Notes under the pieces: model-generated
Seen by the model: the letters and a program-made list of their open reading frames with translations, nothing else
What the model was told of the DNA's origin: nothing
Databases searched by the model: none
Assembly: GCA_030386875.1 (NCBI GenBank)
Contig: CM059557.1
Span: 63,380,514 to 63,444,513 of the forward strand
Source: Morinoia aosen
Lineage: Eukaryota; Arthropoda; Malacostraca; Amphipoda; Talitridae
Direction of reading: 5' to 3'
Length of the DNA stretch: 64,000 bases
In this document: positions 11,040 to 22,206 of the stretch, in pieces
Position numbering within the stretch: the stretch's first letter is position 1
Layout: every line of letters starts with the position of its first letter
Program-made: the position numbers and the translations under genes

Positions 11040-12183
11040 TAGCGATTGGTGTTATTTTTATATTTATAGCATTTCTTTGAGAGTTATCTTCACGTTGTTC
11101 TTGGTGTTATAACGGAAAGGTATTTCTAAGAGATTTCAATTCTGCAGGATAGATTTCACAAATTGTGTATTTTACGTTTCAAGCGTCAGGTTACAGCTGA
11201 AGTCTTAAAATTTGTTATGTCCAACAGGAAAGGAAATGAGATTTGTAATTTCTAAGCGGTGACAGGAGGAAACATAAGCGTTGCCAACCTGTTATCTGAT
11301 GGGGGACTTATTCATAAAGTAATGGAATTTGTTTAAAAAGTGAATGTATTGGGGAATATATGATGTTAAATCTGAGTGGACCCACCCAGTTCAAGAGTGG
11401 CGAGGTTGTGTTTTAATGTTTGTATTGCGGTTTGCCTATGTCTTAGTCTTGTAGCAGTTGGTATGTTCTGCGGCACAGTTTAGAACCTAAATGGCCGAGC
11501 GTACTGCGCTCCTCAACGCAGAGTTGAGGTAAGTGAGCTGGAGCTCTTACCCAGCGCGGGTAAGACGCTCAGCCAAAGTGAGGGTGTGAGCTGGAACCCC
11601 AACTTTGGGGTCCTAGCTTCAATCCTTCCACATTCATTGTTCCATTGCATCCATGTACCCTGGTTCTTCAGGTAAAAATTACGAGTTTCAGCTATATTGG
11701 CCTCAATCTTTGTTCATATGGTGATTGAATCCATATGATGACTGGTAAAAAGAAGCAAATGTTGTGATAAGTGTTAGAATGTCCATGACAGCTCCTTTTC
11801 GGGTGGCTCATGCTAAACGGTAGTTATCGACATTTATGTAATACTATATTGCTGTGTAACGAATGGGGGTGAAGTTCTGGAGAATTGTTGTGGCCCGACG
11901 AAAGGAGGGCGTACTTAATGTGTTATGCCAGTTATTGTTGAAGTCGGACATGAGTTCTGTTTTTTGCTGAAACGTGTATTGTATTGAATTGCATCGTACT
12001 TGACTGAGTAAGATGGAATATGCGAACAATAACGTCGTAATTGAAGTAATCTGTATAGATAGCGGAGAAAGATGGAAGACACTCATGACCTCAGTGTATC
12101 ACCGTACAACAACACAGCAACTTTGGTAGAAATGCCAAAGCGACAACTAAATAGTCTATGACCGAAGTTTTTGTTAAGTGAGA
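11040..12183. other. no gene; GC-rich imperfect repeat at 11490-11630
   Basis: Mostly AT-rich DNA. At 11490-11630 a GC-rich piece starts ATGGCCGAGCG and later reads GCTGGAACCCCAACTTTGGG. It is related to 8666-8790 (GGCCGGGCGCG, then GCTGAAACCCCACTACGGGG). The start looks like a Pol III A box, but the spacing to a B-box-like CTTCAATCC is far too long for a tRNA. Origin uncertain. Confidence 0.4.
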
Positions 12184-12204
12184 TTATTATTATTATTATT
12201 ATTC

Positions 12205-12238
<34 letters not shown>
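12184..12238. repeat. (ATT)n and (AT)n microsatellites
   Basis: About seven ATT units, then a run of roughly 14 AT units. A shorter TA run follows at 12295-12310. Confidence 0.9.
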
Positions 12239-12243
<5 letters not shown>

Positions 12244-12378
12244 ACCGGAGCTAATGGCATATTATAGGATGTGTGCCGTATATGTCTGTACACACATATA
12301 TATATATATATCTGTATATTTATTTATTAAAGGACGTAGTGTTCACTATAAAATTGCTACAATAATGTATTCATCGAA

Positions 12379-12733
12379 CCCCTCAGGGGGATACAGGTAT
12401 TGTATCAATGGGAATTAGCGCTTCCAGGGGGGGCTATGTGAGGGCCTGAGCTAAAGGTTAGGTAGGCTTCCTTTTGTTGTAATAAAATAGGTTTTTGTTT
12501 TGTTACGGACCATCTTTTTTCGGTCCACTGCTGTCCTGTTTTTCAGCACCTACTACTTTCTTCTTCAACTTTTTTCTTGTTTCATGAACTTCTTTCCTAG
12601 CTTACTGTTTCTGTGCACCTTGTGCATAGATTCCGCGTTCCCTCAACTCCATACTAAATGGTGCCTTCCTCTTTCCTCTCTTGGAACATCTTTGTCGTGG
12701 TTAAGGGAGGCTAAAACTTTCTTATATAATAAT
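12379..12733 (+). mobile_element. SINE-like repeat, copy 5, with 18-bp target duplication
   Basis: The best-bounded copy. AATAATGTATTCATCGAA stands directly before it (12361-12378) and again directly after it (12734-12751). A duplication of this length is typical of LINE-driven retroposition. The body carries the same head (GGGAATTAGCGCTTCC, GTGAGGGCCTGAGC) and 3' part (CTTGTGCATAGATTCCGCG) as the other copies. It ends in an ATA/TAA-rich tail rather than poly(A). Confidence 0.8.
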
Positions 12734-12751
12734 AATAATGTATTCATCGAA

Positions 12752-13820
12752 TAAATATGGATGTAAGGCTACTTTTTCCATGTAATTGCATGTTTTACTG
12801 TATTGAGGGATTTTCACTGGGAAAAGTGTAGCTACTGGAATGACTACAGCAATACTGCCAATATTCCTGGAGTTACTCAAAGCTATACTTTTAGTTCAAC
12901 AATGCTCGTTATTCAAATTTTCAACTATTTAGACGTTGATCATGTACAGAGCAATTCGAAAATTAAATAATCTAAGCTAACACGTTCTATATAACGCAAT
13001 AAGATGTAGCGGTGATTATTCAAAAATCGTCTGAACAAATCGGTAGGCAAGAGAAAGACAGCACAGCAGATTATGAAAGAGGTGCAAGAAAAAGATTTGT
13101 GCGGAAGATTTGTACTTCATGAGCCAATTCTTATAATTTATAATTTGAATTTATACGATGCCCGTAATATATTTATGTATATAAATAGTCCGAAATAAAT
13201 GTGCATTAAAGATGATGGACATCGTGAAAAACTAATCCTGCTTCCTATGCATGTCGTTCAACAAGTATTCTAAAAGGATTGAAGACTTTCTAGAAGCGGA
13301 AAGCATTGTTTGCCAGACTAATTTCATCCTGTGGTTTATTTACGTTGACGAACTATGAACTCGGTATTTCTTTCTGAAAATATAAAGTAACATCATGAGG
13401 ACTTTCATTTGATTTATCCTTTAAACACTCGAAAAAAAACATCTGAATTTTAGAATTACAATGAGTATGCAAGTCCTAAACGGAGCTTTGGATTGATAAA
13501 TATGAAGGTTTTGCACAGTATGCACACAAATTTTAATTATTACATGGCTATTAAGCATTGCATACAAGATTATCAAAGTTATTCAGTATCATAGTTTCCA
13601 GACTATTTAAATATTTTTCACTACGTATGTGCGGAAACCCGGCAGTTCCTGCCATGGTGCAATCGTACGTACGACAGCCAGTGCATCGCTGCCGCGAGTG
13701 TGGTGTGGGTCACGTGGTATGGGTGTGGCAACGTCATCAGGTCAAACGTCTCCTATTGGCTGGCTTGTCTAACGGTTGCGAGCAGCTGTCCCCTTTGAAG
13801 TGGACCTACCTGTCTTGTGT
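12752..13820. other. no gene seen
   Basis: AT-rich up to about 13600, then a GC-richer 13640-13820 stretch just before the first hAT element. The stretch may be the middle of the TAA-flanked host element. No conserved coding region recognised. Confidence 0.4.
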
Positions 13821-14122
13821 ATATCGTGCAGTGCTTCCACTCCTAGGGTAATTACCCTAGTCTAGGGTAATCAGACCCCTCCTAGGGTACAGCCTAGGGT
13901 AAGAGGAAAAAATGCAAAATCTAGGGTAAAATCTATATTTCAAATCTGGTTTGTAAAAATCATGAGAAAACATGAAGGTTGTCAATAACTACAGTTGAAT
14001 AACCCAAATAAGAATTAAACGAGCAGAAGGTATTAATTCAAAGATGGATCGCATGGGAATTTGGTTCGTAAATATAGCACAAGTTAACGTGTTCCACTGA
14101 ACAAGTTGCGGTTCTTTTCGCA

Positions 14123-14551
14123 ATGTGCGGCGTGCAGTTTCTTCACAAGCTTGTGAATGACAATTGCTGGAGCAATGGGATGCACTCACACTTTGTTGAG
14201 TTGTCGTTTTGCGATGCGACTCAGATAAATGATTTGATAGCCAATGCTTTCAACAACAAGCTAACCCTTGCTTATTTGAAGTTTTTAGATTGTAATTTGG
14301 GGGAATTACACGAATTAAATACCTTATTTCACTCACATTCTCCAAATATCGTCAGCCTGGGATCAAAAATTTGTAGCCTTATTAGGAGCTTTCGTTCGGA
14401 TTTTATGCGTTTTGCTTTTGCGAAGAATACGACCATTTCTTTGCTGAATCCATTCCATCTAATTTCACCTGATCATGACCTCGTATGCTGTCTAAATCGG
14501 TTTAATGCTCAACACCAACTGCAAAATCTTTCTGTCTTGTATATTAAATGA
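14123..14551 (+). pseudogene. hAT transposase fragment
   Basis: An open frame of 142 codons. Its middle (LAYLKFLDCNLGELHELNTL, then HSHSPNIVSLGSKICSLIRSF and FMR) has the look of the hAT transposase core, where a long helical segment about filling 'FQ' or 'FHS' and 'LY' or 'LIR' positions precedes the C-terminal dimerisation domain. The BED finger, the first two catalytic acids and the hATC domain are absent. It lies inside hAT element A in plus orientation. The first codon is not an established start; the frame is simply open from there. Confidence 0.55.
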
Positions 14552-14774
14552 AATTTCCCCGATGGAAAAGTTTGTCGCTAAGAAATTTCTTGATGATGAG
14601 GGGCGAAAACATTACTTCGGTGAACACTAATCGACACCAGTCATGTCTGCCGTTCATTACTGGGAAACAGCTCTTAGCCGTAAAATTGTCTGTGGGCTAC
14701 CACGCAATCCAAATCTTACAACTATAATTTGAACGTTGTTGCCCGTCACATTTTCAAATGCATTCGTTGATTAA

Positions 14775-16082
14775 GGGGGTCATCTGAGCGATTTTGGTCT
14801 TTATGATCAATTTTTTATTTGCTGAAAAAGGGAATTAAGGTAGTGGCTACTGTCCTTTAAAATTTTATGGGACTACCGGCACTAGAACTCCCCCCCTCCC
14901 CCAAGTCAAAAGGAAACAGAAAAGAAAAATAATTGAATACAACTTTTTCCGGATCACATGGACGAATATCATTATGAATGCCCAGATTACCAAGTTTCTT
15001 CGTATGGGTTCTGCGTGTAGTATCTTCGAAATGCTTTGTAGAGATTCTCACGTGCCGCCGGACCGCAAAGGCATCAAGCCCCGAAAACAGCCATCCAACA
15101 CTGCGTTCCACGTCCGACACCTGGAGAAAATCTGAAAATCGTCCGACACCTGGAGAAAGAAAAAGAAAAATCTGGCTTCGCTATGTCTCAAGCATTCCAA
15201 AACTGCCTTTGGATTTGTTTTATCATGAAAATTTCTTGACTTATAATTTTTTTGAAATATCCGAACAAAATTACATAAAAAAACGAATATTTCCCATTTT
15301 CTAAAAACTAAGGCCAAAATCGAAAAAGGTACCAAAGTAAAAATGTGTTTATTCAAAAACAACAAATATACGTGGAAAATTTCAAAACAGTTGGTCCACA
15401 AATAAAAAAATTACCGTGTCTTTACAAATATAATGAGAGTTAAATGTATTGGATTCGTGTAATTTGTATATGTAATATGTTTTTCACAGTATAAATATGG
15501 AATTACGCATGCATAATATTTTTAGATGGCAATACAGCGCGAACAAAGAATTCAAGCAAAAAATAAGCGTTACATCACATTTCACCGCAAAATTCATGTT
15601 TTTCGCCTGTTTCGTGTGAATAAAATTTTCCACCTAAAAATAAATAGAAGACTATGAGTTTTCATGCAAGAAAAAGATAGTTTTGGAATCCTTGTAACAT
15701 TGCCAACATTCTAACACATTGATTTTTCAAATGTTTACACTCAATTTTTTTGTCGTTCTTCAAAACCAAAAATTTTGTACGTATTAAATACTGAGAAAAT
15801 AGCATGTACAAATTAAATATAAAATAAAATGTAAAATTCGGCTCTGTTACTTTGTCAGAAAGATTCTAAAACTGCCAATAGGTTTGTTCTAGCATGAAAA
15901 CTCATTGACTTCCATTCATTTGAAATTTCCGATAATATAGAATAAAAAATTAATATTACCCATTTTCTCAAAAACTAAGGCTAAAATAGAAAAATTTACA
16001 CGAGTGAAATTTGTTTGTTTTTAAATTGCACATTCTGGCGAAATTTCTGATCAATCGGTTCAAAATCGTTCAGATGACATCC
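14775..16082. mobile_element. TTAA-flanked inverted-repeat element T1
   Basis: TTAA flanks both sides (14771-14774, 16083-16086). The tips are GG(GG/AT)GTCATCTGA(G/A)CGATTTT, inverted, about 25 bp with 4-5 mismatches. 1308 bp, no transposase. Inside, a segment around 15187-15360 is repeated with divergence at about 15855-16030 (shared CCCATTTTCT and AAAACTAAGGC). It is nested in hAT element A. TTAA targeting occurs in piggyBac and some other superfamilies, but the GG tips differ from the piggyBac CCC. Confidence 0.75.
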
Positions 16083-17417
16083 TTAATTTGACCAAAACTT
16101 TTCAAATAACCAGTTTGAAGACTGAAGCCGTGTGGGGTTTGATTCATGCAGAGTATCAACTGCATCCTATGTCTTCATTAATGCCAATTTAATGACTGTT
16201 AATGAAGTGAAAAAAATGCCATGTGCACAGATTCTTCAGCAATGCCAATACATTAGAAATCCAAAATGCGACAAGCGTGATAACGTTTCTACAATGTTGT
16301 AGATTGTAGTTTGTAGGAGAGATTTCCAGAACTTTACTTTTATGTGAGTAATATAGTTTCCTGGAGATTAGAAATGATTTGCATGAAGGTCTAAGGCTAT
16401 ACCTAACAACGTACGTAGTGTTCATTCATTTTCCATTTGTTTTGGATAGGTCATAGACTCATAGAAAAAGCGGGAAAATATATTACATTTTTTCTGCATT
16501 TTTCTTCATAAATTTTTTTTAACAATTATTATTTATGTATTGTGAACACTAGTTATGTAAAACTAGACTTCAGTTTTGTCGACCACAGCGCTCTGTGTGT
16601 TTGAGTTCTTTATCGATACACATTTGAAATTTATTTTGTAATTTAAATGGAATGATGCCATATTTAATCAACATTTCAAAACTAAAGGTGTTCAGATAAA
16701 TCATTCATTAATCAAAATATCCACAGGAACTTTCAAAAGGCTGCCAATGTGACTTAATTAAAGGCAAAGCCGATACTATTATTAAAGAAAATACTTCAAT
16801 TATTAGAATGCTCTGATTCATATTTTCTAGGGTAATCAAGGGCAATCTAGGGTAAAATACGTGCCAGCCTAGGGTACAAAGATTGACGAGCGTGGAAGGC
16901 CTGATATCGTGATGCATACCTTGACACCAGGGCTGCCAATGCTTGGGTTTTAACCCAAGATCTTGGGTTTTTACGATGTACCTTGGGTTCTTGGGTTTTG
17001 TTTTCGAATGTGTTGATAATCTTGGGTTTTGGGCCTCATACTTCAATCATGGTACACAGAAATTTCTCAAAGTCAAATTATTACGTACAAATGCCTTCTT
17101 TTCATTGCGCTTAAAGGTTTCGTTATGCGATAGAAATGCGTTGCATGTCTGTCACAACCTGTATGAGCACTTAGCGAATGAACTCGTAGCATAACCGTGA
17201 CCTGTCACAAATCACAGTCTGCTGAGCGCGCGCCAATGTGTCAAAAAAACTGATTAGTGTGTGTGTGGCGTGTACCAGTCGCATTATTGCATTTGCTATG
17301 TGATTTTCGTCGGTGGTTTGATTTGAAAATCTGCATTTTTCGATTAAACTCAAATTAGAAGATATTATCTTCTAATGAACTCTGTTAATTCAAATTAAAA
17401 AAGTGACTGAAGAAATT

Positions 17418-17821
17418 ATGCCAGCAAAGAAGAGCAAATGGAATGCTCTGTGCTTCAAGGAAGAATGGGCCAGTGAAACGGAATATAAAAAGTGGTTTGA
17501 GCATGACTGCAACAACGAAGACTCAGTTACTTCTGCAAGGCATGCAAAGTGACACTAAAAAATAAAAATGAGTCTAGGTAGTTGAAGTATAAAGTTTCTT
17601 TTAGTCATGAAAAAATTTGCTGTTGCTAAAGGAAGCACGAGTGTCACTCAATATCTCAAAAACGAGAACTGAAAGCCAGCAAATAGCGAGGAGTGAGATA
17701 AGGTTGCAGTCTATTTCGTAGCACATAATCTACCCTTTGCCAACATTGAGGTCTGTGAGCTTGCATTTCCTGATAGTAAAATAGCCGAAAATCTGTCGAT
17801 GAAGCAAACGAAACTTACCTA
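17418..17821 (+). pseudogene. hAT transposase N-terminal relic
   Basis: The ATG at 17418 starts MPAKKSKWNALCFKEEW, then a frameshift leads into YFCKACKVTLKNKNES, a C-x2-C half of a BED-type zinc finger as found at the N-terminus of hAT transposases. After a stop near 17670 a further frame reads KVAVYFVAHNLPFANIE and AFPDSKIAENLSMKQTK, which follows the familiar hAT pattern A-x-F-x-A-x-H-N-L-P-F ... F-P-D-S-x-I-A. At least two frame breaks; the catalytic core is absent. Confidence 0.75.
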
Positions 17822-17885
17822 GGTAATTCTAGATGGTACAGCTTTTGATAAAATAAATATTAATTTCGCAAACGTCAAATAGAGA

Positions 17886-18100
17886 AAAAAGAAACACAGT
17901 TTATTTCCAATAAAGATGGTACAAAAGCACCATCATTGGTGTTTAAAATATCTTAAAGTTAATACACTTAGATGATACACACACATGAGTATTGTAATAC
18001 CCATGTCACTAGTGAAAATAAGTGATTGAGGGCAATGTACTCCTAATGTTACTTGATCTACAATTGATGATACATGTAATTATAATTATACGTGAGTATA
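17886..18100 (-). mobile_element. LINE copy C, 3' tail only
   Basis: About 215 bp matching 62-277 and the reverse complement of 40510-40715. It contains TTTATTTCCAATAAAGATGG at its 3' (left) edge. It is a severely 5'-truncated insertion of the same LINE family inside hAT element B. Confidence 0.8.
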
Positions 18101-19330
18101 TGTATTTTTTTGTACCATACAAGGTGTTTTTGTGCGAACATATTTCAACTTATTGAAGAAAACTAAAAATAAATCGATTTTCACAAATGATAATTTGCCA
18201 AAAACTCCTTACTTTTCGAGTTCAAATGACTTGAAGAAACATTAAAACTTAAAGTAGGATACTACATGGGCGCCAATGTTATCTCTAATCTTTAAAATTT
18301 CGACCCCATTATGGCAGTTTTTGTTATTTTTGCAATAAAGCCAGCAAGCATTGTACAGTTGAGAAAAATGTCTGCAATTTAATTTCCGGTTGATAATTTA
18401 CGCCAAGCCATCCACAGTAGTTATTTCATTAAATTTGTAAAAGCCTCATTTTAACAATTTGTGAGGAACTTTTCGTCAGAGGTATTGTAGGATATTAATA
18501 ACAAGCCATTAATTAATGCTCAACTTTTATTCAACAAATAAGTCTTATTACAGGTGTTGAAATTAAATGGCCTCGATTAACCTAAACGCATCGAACTCGT
18601 GTGTTCCTATAACGTATAAACATTATTTAATGCTTAAGAGCTTGAAACTACGGATATTTTTTCTAACAGTTATATGCTTGTAAATTTTATTGCTAAAATA
18701 GCAAAAACCTGCTTTAGTTGGTAGTTTTTGGCATTTTATCCTTCGTAATAATCCTTTTTTATGTTTTTCCACCTATGATTGCAATTTGTCCGCACAGAAA
18801 GAAAAAAAAACACTTATCATGTATTTTTTTGTATTTTAGTAATCTTGGGTTTTAATTTTAGATCTTGGGTTTTTTAGACCCATGATCTTGGGTTTTTGTA
18901 TAAGTCTCATTGGCAGCCCTGCTTGACACCACGTAAGTGTCACGCCAGCCTTCGTGTGTGGTGCACGACTGTACTCTGCCTCTCTCTCTCTCTCTCCTTA
19001 CGCACTTCAATAAGCAATTTCTTATTTGTATGTTCACCACTTTTTAGGAACTATTTTTTTGCCCATTATGAGCGAGCTTTTACATCTCTTTTATTGCTTA
19101 TTCATTGCAACTATAGCGAATCTTATCAGTTGTACGAACTCGCCGTCTGGAGTCACTATTCTTGTGCGTACTCTCCACCTAGCTGCTACTGGTATACTGA
19201 AGCGTGCGCCAGCGAGTCTTTGTCTAGTTTGCAGTGAGTTGTTTGCATCGTGTGAGCAGCCTTGAGACCGACAAAACAAATTCAGTTCAGATTGTCTGCC
19301 AACATATTTGTACGTGTGAGGGGGCCTTAA

Positions 19331-22206
19331 GAGACAACACAATTTCATGGACGATGCATTTTCATTGTGGGTTGAGAACACCTTTGACAATTTACGTACA
19401 CATGATATAAAACTTCGCAATTCTTGACGCCAGGAAATAATATTAGAATTGTTTATTCCGGCCGATATTCAAAAATGTCATTTTAAGGAAGCACGAAAAA
19501 AATAAATATACATATATATGAGCATGAGGACCACGAAAATTACAAGATTTGTTTTTCTGATTAAGCAATTTTAACATAACGGTCATTAGTTGATAAGCAT
19601 TTTATTTAAATATAAATGGATGATCACACAACAAATGTATAGTGTTTTACGTGAATGCTTTACAATAATAAAGAGATGACGAGTTAGGTAATGTTACAAG
19701 TTGAGAGTGAACAGAAAAAAACCATCATCTCTAGTTAAAATGCCAGTTGTCAGTTTAGTACACACATATGTGCATATATACATGTAAATATATACACATA
19801 TACATTCACATACATACCTACACACATACATACACCTAACAAGTAAACATACACAAATACATTTCTATGCATCGAGGCAATAACAATATATGCGCGTTCT
19901 ATAAAAATGCTGCGCGATGTTCTGAAATATAGGATAATAAGCAAAGGGAATTCGTGACAACTTTTTCAGTACGCGTTGCTGCTTACAGCTTCTGATGAAA
20001 TATTGTAACGATGTTTTATTATTTAGTGTATCGAGAAGATCATTCGTTGATGAGCGTCTTATTTATCATTTGTGGGTGATCGCACAACAAATATATTTGT
20101 AAATATATATTTTATAAATGCTGTACAATAATCAAGTGAAATGAAGTATTACGTAGTGACACATTCACCTATCTACGTACGCATAGCGTGCACAAGTACA
20201 CATTTACCCAAATAAGCATGTGCGCAAATATCGGCGAAGACTAATCAGTATAAACTAAAATTCCAATCGAGGGAATCGGAGAAAATATCTTTTATTATGA
20301 CATGAATTTTATAAAATTTCTGTCTAAAAACATTGGCACAAAACAGTCTACCTTAGTCAGAAACATGAAAACGATTGTTCTACAACGGTTCCCAGGTACA
20401 GAATATTTCCAGAAGTACGCGAGGCTTAGGTGCAGTTGTTATAATATACTCTAAAGCGTACGAGAAGATATGATAATTTACACTACACTAGCCTACCAAG
20501 AGCATTTTTGGACTTGAAGAAGAAAGAAACATGAATTTGCTATAAGGGTGTCATATTAGGGAAAAAATCACATTATCTTAGAAATATGGCGCAAAATGTC
20601 TGCAATTGATGAACATACATAGGTACCACATTTTACATGTACAAGACATTTAAGCTTTGGATTGCGTTACAATAATAAAATAAAATGAAATAATGTGTTG
20701 GGTAGTGTTAGAAGTTGGGAGTGAGAAAAAAGTCTGGTATTTATAGTTTATATACCAGTTGCTAGTCCTGTGCACACAGGTGTATTGTTCATTCATGCAC
20801 ACCCATATACGTACACACATGTACAAGTAAGCATGCTTGCAAATCCCAGCGTGTAGGCGATCAAATCATAATACCTACGCATACTTCGAGACTGTTTTGT
20901 GATGTCTTGAATTAAGAAGAAAATGAGCAAAGGAGAGTATTAAGCAATGGAGATACCAGGCAAAATGAGATTCATCAATACGTGCTCAGTATGTTCTGTA
21001 ACTAAGAATTATCGTTACGACGATAGATGACAAATTATTTTGGCTTAAATTCTCTCGGTCTTTGAGGGATTTTAATACTCAGGGGAAGTTTGTTCCACAG
21101 TAAGGCGCCTGATATTGACAGAGCCTTCTGCCCTATGTGAGATGAACGATAGTTGACTAAGACATTATTGTTTCTGTTCGGCTTTTGGTTGGTTACAGTG
21201 GGTGGATGGAAACGCACTCTCTCAGCATTGCTCTGAGGAAGATACAACGAGGAGAATACGTATTGGGCCCTCTGCATGAGGAGCCTTTCTTGGATAGGAA
21301 TCCAGCCGAGTTTATTAAGGATAGGGGTAACGTGATAGCTTCTTTGGAAATTACCGTTACATACCATTTTGGCTGCGAAGTTCACGTATTTTTGTTAATC
21401 CCTTTGAAGGTATTGAGGTAAGTCTCCCCATACTAGGCTGCAGTAGTCAATGCGCGATAACACAAGGGATTGAATGGCTAATAATCTGGATTTTTCGTCT
21501 AGCATACTTTTTATACGATGAAAAAACATTAAAGTTCCGTATATTTTGTTGCAAGTAGTCTCAACGTGAGATTTGAAGGACATATATATATCTATCGAAC
21601 CAGATACCTAGATTTTTAACTTTTTCTGATGCATAATTTCATCATTTTCAACTGCGAGAGTAAGATCTGAGGTTTTTCAATAGCATCATTGGATCCGATA
21701 ACAATGCATTGTGTTTAATTAGCATTTAATTTGAGACCATTTCGGTCGTACCATGATTTCAGGCTAGTCAGTATAGTTTCGGCTTCTATTTACGTCTGTG
21801 GAATTTCCAATACATAACTTGTTATTGCAATTTGAACATCATCTGCACACATTGAGATCTGTGTGTTAGAAGGCATTAAAGGGAAATCATAAACGAAAAT
21901 AGAAAACAATAGCGGACCAAGAATGGATCCTTGGGGAACACCAAAATTGTTTTGAATGAATGGGGACAATTCGTCTTCTATGCGGACTGCATGAGATCGA
22001 TTGGACAAACTTTCAAACCATTGCGTGTCTATTCCCAAGTTCAGTATTTTACGTAGAAGTCTATCTTGTTCGACGCTAACGAACGCTTTAGAGAGATCGA
22101 GTAGCAGCAAGAGTGTTACATTCTTTTGATCGATGTCACTGCATATTTTTTCAGAGATATTGAGCAGAGCATCTTGAGTGCTAGTGTTTCTTCTATAGGC
22201 GTATTT
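19331..22206 (-). mobile_element. LINE copy A, body (5'-truncated)
   Basis: Reverse-complement match to LINE copy B: the 3' UTR (19331-21030) and the last third of ORF2 (21035-22206). The homology runs on from the left piece at 62-277 once the TAA-flanked insertion is removed. The 5' end of the match to copy B stops at about 22206, in the codons before the RT palm. Downstream of the ORF lies about 1.7 kb of 3' UTR with CA/TA-rich microsatellite stretches (19760-19860, 20790-20840). Confidence 0.88.
21035..22206 (-). pseudogene. LINE reverse transcriptase, C-terminal part (copy A)
   Basis: Minus-strand pieces in three frames. The first gives LLLLDLSKAFVSVEQDRLL, FGVPQGSILGPLLF and CADDVQ, which are RT palm motifs; the usual tyrosine of Y-A-D-D is cysteine here. 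Then comes MSFKSHVETTCNKIYGTLMF, and last MNFAAKMVCNGNFQRS to the end near 21035. Frame breaks near 21790, 21583 and 21390 inactivate it. Copy A keeps about 14 nt in the thumb-side codons that copy B has lost, so the two copies were broken independently. Confidence 0.85.

Larger units (their letters stand above)
13829..16903 (+). mobile_element. hAT element A
   Basis: A perfect 8-bp duplication ATATCGTG (13821-13828 and 16904-16911) encloses inverted tips CAGTGCTTCCAC and, at the other end, CAGGCCTTCCAC (10 of 12 matching). Both ends carry clusters of the 8-mer CTAGGGTA: five within 13850-13930 and three within 16828-16876. Such subterminal repeats are typical transposase binding sites in hAT elements. 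It contains a transposase fragment at 14123-14551 and a younger TTAA-flanked element at 14775-16082. 3075 bp in total, about 1.77 kb without the nested element. Confidence 0.85.
16928..18921 (+). mobile_element. hAT element B
   Basis: A perfect 8-bp duplication CTTGACAC (16920-16927 and 18922-18929) flanks inverted tips CAGGGCTGCCAATG, the classic hAT form. Near both ends the phrase CTTGGGTTTT recurs (five or more times at 16948-17032 and four times at 18843-18898), a subterminal repeat cluster. It carries hAT coding remains at 17418-17821 and a 5'-truncated LINE tail at 17886-18100. 1994 bp. Confidence 0.92.
278..19327. mobile_element. 19-kb TAA-flanked composite insertion (PIF/Harbinger-like ends)
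   Basis: The left end reads AGGCCCCCTCACACG (278-292), and the reverse complement of the right end (down from 19327) starts with the same 15 bases. Similarity continues for about 47 bp (CAAATAT and TCTGAACTG blocks shared). A direct TAA flanks it at 275-277 and 19328-19330; LINE copy B carries a single TAA at the matching place. A 3-bp TWA duplication is typical of the PIF/Harbinger superfamily, so that is the inferred class. No Harbinger transposase or Myb-like gene was recognised inside. The core is probably a short MITE (roughly 278-660 plus 18930-19327) later swollen by the nested elements listed below, but a single 19-kb mobilisation cannot be excluded. Confidence 0.75.

Noticed and set aside
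14123-14551. A host gene on the plus strand
   Set aside because: It lies inside hAT element A and resembles a transposase middle section.
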